This document shows, one piece after another, positions 56,176-64,000 of a stretch of 64,000 nt of DNA. Each line of letters starts with the position of its first letter. Position 1 is the first letter of the stretch. Made by a program: the position numbers and the translations under genes. Source of the DNA: Deltaproteobacteria bacterium (lineage in GTDB: Bacteria; Myxococcota_A; Polyangia; Polyangiales; Polyangiaceae); assembly GCA_016218915.1 (NCBI GenBank), contig JACRCQ010000009.1, positions 186,001 through 250,000 of the forward strand. The letters run 5' to 3'. The notes under the pieces are model-generated. The model searched no databases. It worked only from the letters and a program-made list of their open reading frames with translations, and was not told where the DNA came from.

Positions 56176-56781
56176 ATGACTTCCCCTCCCTTTTCCCTCT
56201 GGCTTGGCACCCTTGCCCTGTGCGCGAGCGGCTGCGCCTTATCGGTCACCGGCGCCACGGGCGTGACGATCGACACGGCGGGGCATGTTGGTGTCTTTGC
56301 AAAGGCAGGGAGCTCGGAGGGCGCGGAGCTGTCAGCGCACAAGGCAGGACAGCAGACCCACGGGAGCATCGGCTTTCTGCACATGGAGCTGACGGGAGGC
56401 TACGACATCACGGGCAGAAGGGGTTTCGGCTTCCTCGACGCGCGGCTTGGCGGCACCGGAATCTGGGATCGGCCCGAGGTCGGCGTGAGCCCATCGGCGG
56501 GGATTCGTCTGGGAGGGTTCACAGGGGGAAGCCACAGCTTCGTGGTGGGGCCCGTGCTCGGCTCCGGCTTGTACCACGTCAGATCGCGGCAAGAGAAAGA
56601 TGGGTGCCAGCCCGGCGAGGCGGCGCACAGCCATCACCTGCTCGGCGGGATGCTCGACGCCGCTTGGCTGTTTCCTAGGGGGTCGCCGCGTTCGTTCGGG
56701 ATGTTCTTCCTGGGGCCTGCTTACCAGTACCACGGCACGTTCGCGCTCTGCTTCTCGGAGCGTGGCGACCGCGCGCAGTGA
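56176..56781 (+). CDS. Small secreted lipoprotein of unknown function
   Basis: A ~201-residue protein starting at the ATG at 56176 (GGAAG upstream; an ATG at 56155 is the alternative). The signal peptide ends in lipobox CASGC. The mature part has alternating Gly-rich hydrophobic strands (FGFLDARLGGTG; SFVVGPVLGSG; FGMFFLGPAYQYHG) and looks like a small beta-barrel or outer-membrane-associated protein. No family is recognised. It is divergent from the AlkB fusion, with a ~125-base spacer, and converges on the lipoprotein at 56904. Confidence 0.75.
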   Translation: MTSPPFSLWLGTLALCASGCALSVTGATGVTIDTAGHVGVFAKAGSSEGAELSAHKAGQQTHGSIGFLHMELTGGYDITGRRGFGFLDARLGGTGIWDRPEVGVSPSAGIRLGGFTGGSHSFVVGPVLGSGLYHVRSRQEKDGCQPGEAAHSHHLLGGMLDAAWLFPRGSPRSFGMFFLGPAYQYHGTFALCFSERGDRAQ

Positions 56782-56903
56782 TGGTTCTCGGGCTCTCGCT
56801 GGGGGCTTTCGGATCGGACGCCTCCGGTGGCGGCGCGGCAAGGCAGAACGCTCGTGCAGGAACCGCGGGCCTGGAACACAGAAACTGCTGTCATCGCGGG
56901 CGG

Positions 56904-57728
56904 CTACTTGCAGGGTGCCGTGACCTTGGAGCAGGCTGTGGTGTCGGCGCAGAGCGCCTGCTTCAGGTCGGCGGAAAATCGAATCCTGTATCCGTTGGGG
57001 TACTCGGAACCACCAGCACACATACGAGTCTTGTCCGGGTTGAGTGGGGAGAACGCTGGATTGCCCAGGAACTCGACGGAGCCATCCGCGAGAACCACCA
57101 TTGCACGAGGCGACAGCGAATTGACCTTCATTGCGCTCTCGAGTTGTGAAGCGACGAAAGTCGTGGCGATCAGCGAGCCATTGCTCGGGTCGTGCCGGGC
57201 GACCACGGATACCGTCTTGTTGCCGCCGGAGCCAGCGCTGCCGTAGGAGTCGAGCCAACCGCCCTTGCCATCCAAGGCAGTTCCTCCGCCGACGACGGTA
57301 TACACGGCATAGAGAGTCTGGCCGCCATCCCAGGCGAGGCCATACGCGCGGCCATCGGGGCCTTGGGCTTCGGCTGCAACGCACCACGCGACTGCGCCAT
57401 GGTCGACGCGGGCGATGAAGGGGTCCTGGTTGTTGCCGCTCACCTGAGCCCAGCCGACATGAATGCTCGAAGTCCCGACGACGACGGTCGTCGCTTTGCT
57501 CATTTCGGAGACGGTCATGGAGCATTCGAGGGTTGAGCTTCCCCATGCGTGCTGGAACGCCGGGTTGGCGGGCGAGGGCTCGTAAGGATAAGGGGGATCC
57601 CCGGCGTCCGCGTTTCCGCCGCCATCCGTCGGAGCGACGCTGGTAGGGGGGGAGCCTGTCTCATCGGAGCAGGCGGGGAACGCTACCAGGGTTAACGCGA
57701 GGGACAGTACGACAGTGTGACGGCGCAT
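56904..57728 (-). CDS. Secreted lipoprotein of unknown function, ~274 aa
   Basis: A ~274-residue lipoprotein from the ATG at 57728 with GGGAG upstream; the lipobox is LVAFPAC. A Gly/Asp linker leads to a beta-rich domain with four to six Cys (TLECSM; AWCVAAE; CADTTACSKVTAPCK). Repeating short strands with VSVVARHD and AYGLAWDGG suggest a propeller-like or seven-strand fold, but no family is recognised. The ATG lies directly on top of the presumed start of the opposite-strand deacetylase remnant, which suggests a rearranged junction. Confidence 0.75.
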   Translation of the reverse strand: MRRHTVVLSLALTLVAFPACSDETGSPPTSVAPTDGGGNADAGDPPYPYEPSPANPAFQHAWGSSTLECSMTVSEMSKATTVVVGTSSIHVGWAQVSGNNQDPFIARVDHGAVAWCVAAEAQGPDGRAYGLAWDGGQTLYAVYTVVGGGTALDGKGGWLDSYGSAGSGGNKTVSVVARHDPSNGSLIATTFVASQLESAMKVNSLSPRAMVVLADGSVEFLGNPAFSPLNPDKTRMCAGGSEYPNGYRIRFSADLKQALCADTTACSKVTAPCK

Positions 57729-58671
57729 GACGGCTCCCATTCCACGCGTAGGATCGCACAGCAGTGGACAAATGGCTCACAAATATTGCAGCGGTTGGGC
57801 ACGAGAGGCTCCAGGATACAGCCACCCTTCGATGACAGGCACGTCTCAGCCAGTCAGCGAGCTCCAGAAGACCGATGCGATCATCTCGCCCTACGTGACC
57901 CAGGGGATCTTCCTGTTTCGCGCGCCATATGGGGCGTGGAACGCGACGGTCGCGCAGAAGCTCAATGCCGCCGGCTACGAGCGATACGTTGGATCCGTCT
58001 TCTGGGACGTCGGTGGCGACCTCACCACCCAGTACGCTGCAGACTGGGCATGCTGGTCCCATGGGATCTCAGTCGGGGAGTGTGCGAACCGCTACATGAA
58101 CGAGATTCGTGATCGCCGGCGCGGTATCGTGCTCATGCACGACGTCCACAGCAAGACGATCGACATGGTCAAGGTGATGGTACCCAAGCTCGAGGCAGAA
58201 GGCTTCAAGTTCGCGCGGCTGGACGCGGTGCCCAACATCGCAGCGCGGATCGTCCAAGCGGGCGGCACGCCCGGACCTGGGCCGATGACGCTCGGCAAGA
58301 TCGAGTGCCCGGACAGCTATCACATCGAGAACGTAGGGACTGCTGGGGGCAAGTACTGCACCAACGGCACCGACGTGTGGGGCCCATTCACCAAGGCGAT
58401 GGTTGCCAAATGCCTGCAATGGGGAGGCGGGGATGCTTGCCACACGGACAGGTGGGCCACGAGTCTGGCCGTGGCTGCCAGAGGAACCGGGGCGTGCCCG
58501 CTTGGCGCAGCGTGGGATTCGACAACGACCTACTGCGTGGAGGACCAGGACGCATTCGGTCCGTTTCCAAAGCCCCTGGTGGAGAAGTGCATTCAGTGGG
58601 GAGGCGGCGACAAGGCATGCCGTTCGGCCCGCTGGAACCGCGGATTCCTCGCTGCGCTGCAAGGGCATTGA
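57727..58671 (+). CDS. N-terminally truncated polysaccharide deacetylase with shared Cys-rich C-terminal domain
   Basis: The open frame gives up to 314 residues, with no signal peptide. The middle part is the C-terminal half of a NodB-type deacetylase (YSHPSM; FRAPYGAWN; GIVLMHDVHSKT). The family's first motif (TFDDGP-like, with catalytic Asp) is absent. Upstream codons in another frame read DKWLTNIAAVGHE, close to the sequence expected before YSHP, so the 5' end looks frameshifted and cut off by the neighbouring gene. The true start, if any, could be ATG 57772 or 57832. Residues ~194-314 are the intact duplicated Cys-rich domain. Activity is doubtful; possibly a pseudogene. Confidence 0.65.
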   Translation: MTAPIPRVGSHSSGQMAHKYCSGWAREAPGYSHPSMTGTSQPVSELQKTDAIISPYVTQGIFLFRAPYGAWNATVAQKLNAAGYERYVGSVFWDVGGDLTTQYAADWACWSHGISVGECANRYMNEIRDRRRGIVLMHDVHSKTIDMVKVMVPKLEAEGFKFARLDAVPNIAARIVQAGGTPGPGPMTLGKIECPDSYHIENVGTAGGKYCTNGTDVWGPFTKAMVAKCLQWGGGDACHTDRWATSLAVAARGTGACPLGAAWDSTTTYCVEDQDAFGPFPKPLVEKCIQWGGGDKACRSARWNRGFLAALQGH

Positions 58672-58745
58672 TCTGCAAGAGCCACGGCGCCCACAGCGAA
58701 CTCCGGTCGCAAGGCTCAGCGTCAGTGTGATAGGCTGAAGAAAGC

Positions 58746-59840
58746 ATGCGATCGTTCCGATGGGCCCTGGCGGCCGCAGCGTTGTCAACCTCCCTGCCCG
58801 CGCGCGCAGACTGCCCGGTCGGCACGGCGATCAAGGTGGACAACGACATCGCTGGGAGCGGGTACTCCGAGGATCCGGCTGCGAACTTTGCGAGCGACGA
58901 CACGTACGCCTGCAACAAGACCTATCGGTACCTGACCAAGTACAGCGGCGACGGCTCCTCCAAAGGAAAAGCCACCTGGAAGCCCGGGATCTCGACTTCG
59001 GGCTGGTACCGCGTGGAGACCAGCTACCGGCAAACCACCAACCGGACCGACTCGGCCGACTACTTCCTGTACGACGACCTCGGGAAGGTGTCGCACCAGG
59101 TCGTGGATCAGAAGAACCAGGGAACCAACTGCACCAAGAAGGATCTGGGCCTGGCCTGGTGCAACGCGGCGGGCAGCTGCCGGCTCGTGCTCGACGGCAA
59201 CGACGGCGAGTCTGCGTCTGCCGACATCACGACCTTCACCCTGGAGGGATGCGATCCTTCCCAGGATGCGGGTCAGAGCCCATGCAGCGCGATCGCTTCC
59301 CATTCCACCTTCGAGGTCTGCGTCGAGACTGCGACCACCTGCGCCGGCGTGTTCACGGCAGGGGAAGGTTGTGCGGCCTTCTGCGCCGCTGCGGGCATGA
59401 TCTGCGTTGCGCGGTTCGGGGGCAACACCGGGTGCAGCAAGGAGAGCAACAACCCGATCGCGTGCGATGCGCAGAACGGCAACTTGTCGGACTGGTGCGA
59501 GTGCGCGTTTGCTGGGGGACAGGATGCAGGTTCGGCGGAAGCGGGCGGCAGCGGTGAGGACGCGGCCATCGACAGCGCCGGTGCCGGCGGAGCGCAGGAT
59601 GCGTCCGCTGGAAGCGGTGGAGCCGCGGGTGCTGGCGGAATGCTCGGTCCGCCTCCAGCAGACGGCGCAGCGGGAGCAAGCGGGGGCACGAGCAAGAATC
59701 CTGGCGGTGGCTACGCGGTCGGAGAGGGCAGCGAAAGTGGGTGCGCGTGTGGTGCGGCCGGTCGGTCTGCGCAGGGCGCTCTGGCCATGGCGTTGATCGC
59801 GCTAGGTTTCTTGAGCTCGCGGCGACGTCGAGGCGGATAG
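58746..59840 (+). CDS. Secreted protein with Golvesin-like beta domain and MYXO-CTERM-like tail
   Basis: A 364-residue exported protein. The signal peptide ends near ARAD. Residues ~20-165 resemble the Golvesin/Xly-type carbohydrate-associated beta domain (GWYRVETSYRQTTNRTDS; VSHQVVDQ). A Cys-rich segment follows (about 170-260), then an Asp/Gly/Ser/Ala linker. The C-terminus has the MYXO-CTERM architecture: Cys pair in SGCACGAAG, a hydrophobic helix (GALAMALIALGFLSS) and an Arg cluster. This tail is known from Myxococcota for sorting to the cell surface. It probably ends up surface-attached after processing. Confidence 0.85.
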   Translation: MRSFRWALAAAALSTSLPARADCPVGTAIKVDNDIAGSGYSEDPAANFASDDTYACNKTYRYLTKYSGDGSSKGKATWKPGISTSGWYRVETSYRQTTNRTDSADYFLYDDLGKVSHQVVDQKNQGTNCTKKDLGLAWCNAAGSCRLVLDGNDGESASADITTFTLEGCDPSQDAGQSPCSAIASHSTFEVCVETATTCAGVFTAGEGCAAFCAAAGMICVARFGGNTGCSKESNNPIACDAQNGNLSDWCECAFAGGQDAGSAEAGGSGEDAAIDSAGAGGAQDASAGSGGAAGAGGMLGPPPADGAAGASGGTSKNPGGGYAVGEGSESGCACGAAGRSAQGALAMALIALGFLSSRRRRGG

Positions 59841-59853
59841 GTGGCCGCGCAGG

Positions 59854-60570
59854 CTACTTACCGGCCAGCTGAATCAGCCAGAAGGCGAGGAATCCCGCGA
59901 ACAGGACCAGGGTGGAGCTGGGCGTCTCCTTGTGCTTGCCCTTGTGGGCTTCGATCAGGAGCTCCTCGGTTACGAGGTAGAGCAGGGCTGCGGCTGAGAA
60001 TGCGAGAGTGCCGGCGAGCACGGTCTTGGACACGCCCGACAGGATCAGCTTTCCCGCGACTGCAGCCAGGAGCACGGTCACACCGAGCCCGCCGGACAGC
60101 CCCACGATCTTCCAGCCGCCTGGCGCATCGGTGGTCAAGGCCAACCCGAGGAAGAGCAGCTCGACGGCCAGGCCGATGGCGAGGACCGGCCCAGTCTCAC
60201 CTCCAGCGGCAAACCCGGCGCCGATGATGAATCCATCCATCGCGACATCGAAGAAGACCGCCGCAAGCAGGCCGGTCGATCTGCCGCCCTGCTCGCCGTG
60301 TTGCGCTTCCATGCGTTCGGTGATCAGCTTCATCCCGTACATGAACAGGCTGCCGACCCCGAACGCCGAGGCGAGCACCCAGCCAGGTGCGTGCTCGCGC
60401 TCGATTTCCGGCAGGAGCTCGACGGCGATTGCGGCCAGGACCACGCCAGCGGCGAAGTGCTGAATGAGGCTTCGAGCCTTGTGGGAGGGATGCCAGAGCG
60501 CAGCGAGCACGCCGCCCGCGAGGGCGACGATCGCTGGAATCAACATCAAGAGGAATTCGTTGCGGGTCAT
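59854..60570 (-). CDS. ZIP-family metal transporter
   Basis: A 238-residue polytopic protein of ZIP type with about eight helices. Metal-binding helix motifs are visible: HFAAGVVLAAIAVELLPE in TM4-like position and FDVAMDGFIIGAGF plus AIGLAVELLFLGLAL in the core. A variable loop with HGEQGG lies between. ZIP proteins import zinc or other divalent metals across the inner membrane. It follows the M29-like peptidase gene on the same strand by 45 bases. That enzyme class uses divalent metals, so co-expression is plausible. Confidence 0.87.
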   Translation of the reverse strand: MTRNEFLLMLIPAIVALAGGVLAALWHPSHKARSLIQHFAAGVVLAAIAVELLPEIEREHAPGWVLASAFGVGSLFMYGMKLITERMEAQHGEQGGRSTGLLAAVFFDVAMDGFIIGAGFAAGGETGPVLAIGLAVELLFLGLALTTDAPGGWKIVGLSGGLGVTVLLAAVAGKLILSGVSKTVLAGTLAFSAAALLYLVTEELLIEAHKGKHKETPSSTLVLFAGFLAFWLIQLAGK

Positions 60571-60615
60571 GGGCCCCCCGAGAGCAGCTTGGCCCTCGGT
60601 CAGGATGGGCCGCTC

Positions 60616-61797
60616 TCAACGTTCGAAGGAAACCGCGTAGCGATCGTCTCGCATCAACGCCTGCTCCCGACCATCCTCCAAATGTAGGACCACGGATCGA
60701 ACACGCACGCGCGGCTGCAGGTTGGGGGTGTAGACGCGGTCGATGTGGACGACGGCATCAGCGCAAGAGAAGTCGGACGCCCCGATTCTCCCGCCAAAGT
60801 GATCGCTGCGGCCAAAGGCAATGTGCAGGCCCAGCTTCTCGTCGAGAAGGATTTCCCCGCAGGGTTGCACTCCGAAGTCCGCCAGCACACCGAGCCCGAG
60901 CTCTGCAAGGTTGCCGTAGGCTGGCTCCTTGCCCAGAAGAACGGCTTCCCTTCGGGCCGTGTCGCTCGATGCGTCGATTACCCCGATCGCTCGATTCTGC
61001 TCGATTCGATACACGACCAGATCGCCGTCGAGCTCCACCGGAAGCTGACCTTCGGATCGGCTTGGCTCCCCTGGCTTCTCCCCCTCGTAGGGCACGATGT
61101 AGGCCTCGCCCGATGGAAGATTGCCGGCCGTGCCGGGCTGCGGGAGCAACCCTCCTGAAGCGTGCGCGGTGCGAAAGCGGAGATCCAGGTGCAGCTTGTG
61201 CGACGTAGCGCTGTCGACCAGGAACTCGAAGTCAGCGCCGGTCGCGCGGTCGAGCAGATCCTTGAGCAGTTGCACCCGGCGGTTGATCTCGACGTAGTCG
61301 AGACGCAGGGCGGGAATCATGTCCGGCGAGAAACCGGGCATGGTGGCTGCGCGGAAGCCGAGCTCACGGCCCGCGAGCTTCAGCGGCGCGGTGGCGGAGA
61401 ACTGCGTCGGCGCGAGGATCAGCGGATGCTTGCGGAGCACATCTCGCATGGCTGTGACCGTCGCATCGCTCGGCACGTCGTCTGCCGTGGCAGGCAGCTC
61501 GAGGGAGCTGATCGCATCGCCCGCGTGGAGCCAGCCGTGATCCGGCAGGTCAGCGTTGTTGTGACGCACGTTGCGATAGAGGCAGAGCGAGACGCGAAGG
61601 CCGCTCTGCGCTGACATGGCGTGCAGCTGGCGCGCCCAGTCCAAGGCCATGGCGCGTCGTGCGGCCCATGAAGGGTGATCGGCAGCCACGCGGTCCGGAA
61701 GATCGACGAGGATGGCGACGGAGTGCTCGTCGCTCTTGGGCTGGAAGACACGCTGGATGAGGGCGAGCATCTCGTGTCCGCTGAGGGTCGGCTCCAT
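60616..61797 (-). CDS. Aminopeptidase-like protein (M29/AmpS-related)
   Basis: A 393-residue cytoplasmic-type protein. The C-terminal half has features of the M29 thermophilic aminopeptidase family: AGNLPSGEAYIVPYEGE, GNLAELGLGVL, LLDEKLGLHIAFGRSDHFGG and ADAVVHIDRVY. These lie in the right order and spacing for the metal-binding core. The first ~140 residues are less conserved. Such enzymes release N-terminal amino acids and need two metal ions. Upstream of, and probably in an operon with, the ZIP transporter. No signal peptide. Confidence 0.78.
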   Translation of the reverse strand: MEPTLSGHEMLALIQRVFQPKSDEHSVAILVDLPDRVAADHPSWAARRAMALDWARQLHAMSAQSGLRVSLCLYRNVRHNNADLPDHGWLHAGDAISSLELPATADDVPSDATVTAMRDVLRKHPLILAPTQFSATAPLKLAGRELGFRAATMPGFSPDMIPALRLDYVEINRRVQLLKDLLDRATGADFEFLVDSATSHKLHLDLRFRTAHASGGLLPQPGTAGNLPSGEAYIVPYEGEKPGEPSRSEGQLPVELDGDLVVYRIEQNRAIGVIDASSDTARREAVLLGKEPAYGNLAELGLGVLADFGVQPCGEILLDEKLGLHIAFGRSDHFGGRIGASDFSCADAVVHIDRVYTPNLQPRVRVRSVVLHLEDGREQALMRDDRYAVSFER

Positions 61798-61890
61798 GAC
61801 GCGGGATGATAGTGCAGCGGTCTGGATCGCGGGTACAAAACCCAGCGTCCTCGGACAGGCGACATCCGCAACAGGATCTGCGACCTCCGG

Positions 61891-61932
61891 CCGAAGCCTG
61901 TAGCCCGAAGCCTGTAGCCGGAAGCCTGAAGT
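61891..61932. repeat. 14-bp tandem repeat, three copies
   Basis: Three 14-bp units: CCGAAGCCTGTAGC twice, then a third unit with three or four changes (CGGAAGCCTGAAGT). It lies in the divergent gap before the kinase at 61969. Its array length (42 bp) and unit size equal those of the different array at 19158-19199. Confidence 0.8.
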
Positions 61933-61968
61933 CGACGGCCTTTCATCCGGTTGCGGTGTGGGGTATGC

Positions 61969-62955
61969 ATGGCGCGAGCATCCATGACTTCCTCGGCCGG
62001 TGATGTGATCGAAGGGCGCTATCGGCTTTCGCAGCCCCTTGGCAAGGGAGGAATGGCAGAGGTGTGGGCAGCGGTCGCACTCGATACGGGCGACGAGGTA
62101 GCGGTCAAGATCCTGCGCGAGGGCGCTGGGATCGACTCGGAGCTGGGCCGTCGCATGCGTCGCGAAGCCGACCTGGTGAGCGCGATCAAGAGCCCTCGGA
62201 TCTGCTCGTTGCTCGGCTCCGGCGTGTGGAAGTCACGGCTCTACCTGGTGTTCGAGCGTCTGCGCGGCGAGCCGCTCGCAGACCTGCTCGAGCGCGAGGG
62301 CACGCTGCCCTTTGCAGAGGTGGCAGAGATCGTTTCGGGGATCCTCGACGGGCTGTCGGATGCGCATCGAGCCGGGGTGATCCACCGCGACCTCACGCCT
62401 TGGAACATCTTCCTCGAGGGGTGGGATTCGGACCGGAAGATCCGTCTGATCGACTTTGGGATCTCCAAGGCAGCGCAGGGAGAGAGCACGATCACCAACC
62501 AGGGGGGCACGCTGGGCTCGTACGGCTACATGGCTCCTGAGCAGGCGAAAGCCGCGCACGAGGTGGACGAGCGGGCAGACATCTACGCGGTGGGCGTGAT
62601 TGCGTTCCAGTGCCTGGCCGGGCGCGTGCCGTTCGAGTCCGGCGACCCCTATGCTGCGCTCTCGCTCAAGGCGCAGGTGGACCCGCCGACCCTGGGAGAG
62701 GTGACGGCCGAGACGTGGCCTGCAGACCTCGAGCGATTCCTGCGCGCTGCGCTGGCGCGCAACCGTGGCGATCGGTTCCCATCGGCCTTTGCAGCGCTCA
62801 CTGCCTGGCGAGCCGTGGTGGCGAAGAACCAGCAGGCGCGCACGCGCCGTCACGCCGCTACGGCGCAGCCGAGAGAAGATACGCACACCGAGACGATGAC
62901 AGCAGCCCCGCGTGGGGCCGGGCCAGGCCGCAGGCCCAGAGGCGGATCTCGATGA
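61969..62955 (+). CDS. Eukaryotic-like Ser/Thr protein kinase
   Basis: A ~328-residue soluble kinase with no membrane helix. The ATG at 61969 has GGGG seven bases upstream; ATG 61984 is an alternative. Motifs are GKGGMAEVW, catalytic Lys in VAVKIL, HRDLTPWN, DFGISK, and APEQAKAA in the activation segment. The C-terminal ~45 residues are Arg/Ala/Thr-rich. It overlaps the following FHA/sigma-54 activator gene by four bases (ATGA, 62952-62955). It therefore probably acts on that protein or a protein recognised by its FHA domain. Confidence 0.92.
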   Translation: MARASMTSSAGDVIEGRYRLSQPLGKGGMAEVWAAVALDTGDEVAVKILREGAGIDSELGRRMRREADLVSAIKSPRICSLLGSGVWKSRLYLVFERLRGEPLADLLEREGTLPFAEVAEIVSGILDGLSDAHRAGVIHRDLTPWNIFLEGWDSDRKIRLIDFGISKAAQGESTITNQGGTLGSYGYMAPEQAKAAHEVDERADIYAVGVIAFQCLAGRVPFESGDPYAALSLKAQVDPPTLGEVTAETWPADLERFLRAALARNRGDRFPSAFAALTAWRAVVAKNQQARTRRHAATAQPREDTHTETMTAAPRGAGPGRRPRGGSR

Positions 62956-64000
62956 CCAGCTCGACGGTTGCTTCCACGGATCGGATGCAGGCACGCGGAG
63001 GACGGCTCACGGTCCGTTCCGGACCCAACGAGGGGGAGAGCGTCGAAATAGGGATCGAGCCCGTCGTCGTGGGCCGCAATGCTTCGTGCCATCTTGTGTT
63101 GCGGGATCCGAAGGTCAGCTCGATTCACGTGGAGCTCATGGCAACCGATCGCGGCGTGAAGCTGCGGGATCTCGGGAGCCGCAACGGAACGTGGGTCGGA
63201 GGGGCCCGGGTGACCGGGGCGCTGCTCTCCGAGCATCTTTCGCTTTGGGTGGGAGAGAGCGAGCTCGAGTTCGAGCCCGCTGTGCCCAAGCGCGTCCAGC
63301 TGCAGGCCGAGGAGACGTTCGGCTCCATGTACGGCGCCTGCCCGCAAATGAAGGTGCTCTTCGATCGCCTGGCTCGCGTCGCGTCCACGGAGCTGACCGT
63401 GCTCATCTTCGGCGAGACCGGCACGGGCAAGGAGGTTGCAGCGCAGGCAATCCACGATGCGAGCCCGCGCAGCTCGTCGCCCTTCATCGTGATCGATTGC
63501 GGCTCGATCGTGCAGACGCTCGCGGAAGCCGCGCTCTTTGGACACGAGCGCGGCGCCTTCACCGGAGCCGAGCGCGGACGCGTGTCGCCGTTCGTGGAGG
63601 CAGAAGGTGGCACGGTGTTTCTCGACGAGCTCGGAGAGCTGCCGCTCGATACGCAGCCCAAGCTGCTCCGTGCCCTGGCCGAGCGCAGGATCAAGCCTGT
63701 GGGCAGCTCGCACTACCTGCCCATCGACGTGCGGGTGATCGCAGCCACGCGCAGGGACCTCACGCGCTCGGTCAACGACGGAAGCTTCCGGAGCGACCTG
63801 TACTTCCGCGTAGCCCAGCTCACCGTGACCGTGCCGCCTCTTCGCGAGCGGAGGGAAGACATCCCGGGGCTGGTGCGTCACATGCTCCACGAGATGGGAG
63901 CCGACGATGCGTGGCGGCGCGTGCCGCACTCGACGTTCGAGCGAATCATTCGCCATGACTGGCCAGGGAATGTTCGCGAGCTGCGCAACGCGGTTGCGGT
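62952..64000 (+). CDS. FHA-domain sigma-54-dependent activator, 5' part
   Basis: This gene runs off the right edge; ~349 codons are visible. An N-terminal FHA domain occupies about 15-105 ([28 protein letters not shown]). The AAA+ domain follows, with Walker [10 protein letters not shown], an intact GAFTGAE sigma-54 loop, Walker [11 protein letters not shown], and the [12 protein letters not shown] region. The helix-turn-helix, if present, lies beyond the window. The FHA domain would read phosphothreonine made by the kinase encoded just upstream, with which it is translationally coupled. Confidence 0.93.
   Translation, partial: MTSSTVASTDRMQARGGRLTVRSGPNEGESVEIGIEPVVVGRNASCHLVLRDPKVSSIHVELMATDRGVKLRDLGSRNGTWVGGARVTGALLSEHLSLWVGESELEFEPAVPKRVQLQAEETFGSMYGACPQMKVLFDRLARVASTELTVLIFGETGTGKEVAAQAIHDASPRSSSPFIVIDCGSIVQTLAEAALFGHERGAFTGAERGRVSPFVEAEGGTVFLDELGELPLDTQPKLLRALAERRIKPVGSSHYLPIDVRVIAATRRDLTRSVNDGSFRSDLYFRVAQLTVTVPPLRERREDIPGLVRHMLHEMGADDAWRRVPHSTFERIIRHDWPGNVRELRNAVA

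Noticed and set aside
1..64000. tRNA, rRNA, insertion sequences and prophage genes
   Set aside because: None was recognisable by eye on either strand.

Overview
The window is GC-rich bacterial DNA, very probably from a myxobacterium-type member of the Myxococcota (Polyangia-like). The evidence is inferential but consistent. There are four or five eukaryotic-like Ser/Thr kinases, two fused to STAND NTPase and WD40 domains. Two FHA/sigma-54 activators are present, along with many secreted lipoproteins with Gly/Ser/Ala-rich linkers (GSAGSAG type) or Cys-rich repeats. One protein ends in a MYXO-CTERM-like sorting tail. No phage, insertion sequence, CRISPR array, tRNA or rRNA was seen.

Layout. 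1-3260: the 5' part of an M3-family dipeptidyl carboxypeptidase lipoprotein coupled to an unknown membrane protein, then an AI-2E-family permease. 3301-8923: a tightly overlapping RND efflux operon (TolC, adaptor, pump). 9010-19000: a TruC-like pseudouridine synthase, a Cys-rich LamG lipoprotein, a PEGA/TPR protein, a Ser/Thr kinase, a rhomboid protease, a PHP-domain lipoprotein, a lipase-like hydrolase and a TM2 protein. 19000-24718: the methionine/threonine module, with a SAM-I riboswitch, metB, and a metX-homoserine dehydrogenase fusion, facing a convergent aspartokinase. 24750-31584: an FHA/sigma-54 activator and a giant kinase-STAND-WD40 protein.

31680-58671 is an accessory region of secreted proteins. 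It holds a VirK-like protein, an alpha-galactosidase, several lipoproteins, an M23 peptidase, a second giant kinase-STAND-WD40 paralogue, an FAD oxidoreductase, a chelatase-like lipoprotein, a somatomedin-B/transglutaminase-elicitor protein, an AlkB hydroxylase fused to its own reductase, and a truncated polysaccharide deacetylase. Two patterns tie this region together. The first is a palindromic motif (half-site CCAGTGGGATCGA) in six promoter regions. The second is a duplicated Cys-rich C-terminal domain shared by three otherwise unrelated enzymes. 58746-64000 holds a MYXO-CTERM protein, a ZIP transporter, an M29-like aminopeptidase, and a kinase translationally coupled to an FHA/sigma-54 activator that runs off the right edge.

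How the parts may work together (inference): the 32-58 kb region looks like a co-regulated set of secreted and surface enzymes acting on polysaccharide, cell wall or prey polymers, with two membrane-anchored WD40 kinases as candidate sensors. The methionine module is a self-contained feedback unit: homoserine is made and acylated by one polypeptide, converted by MetB, and controlled by SAM through the riboswitch.
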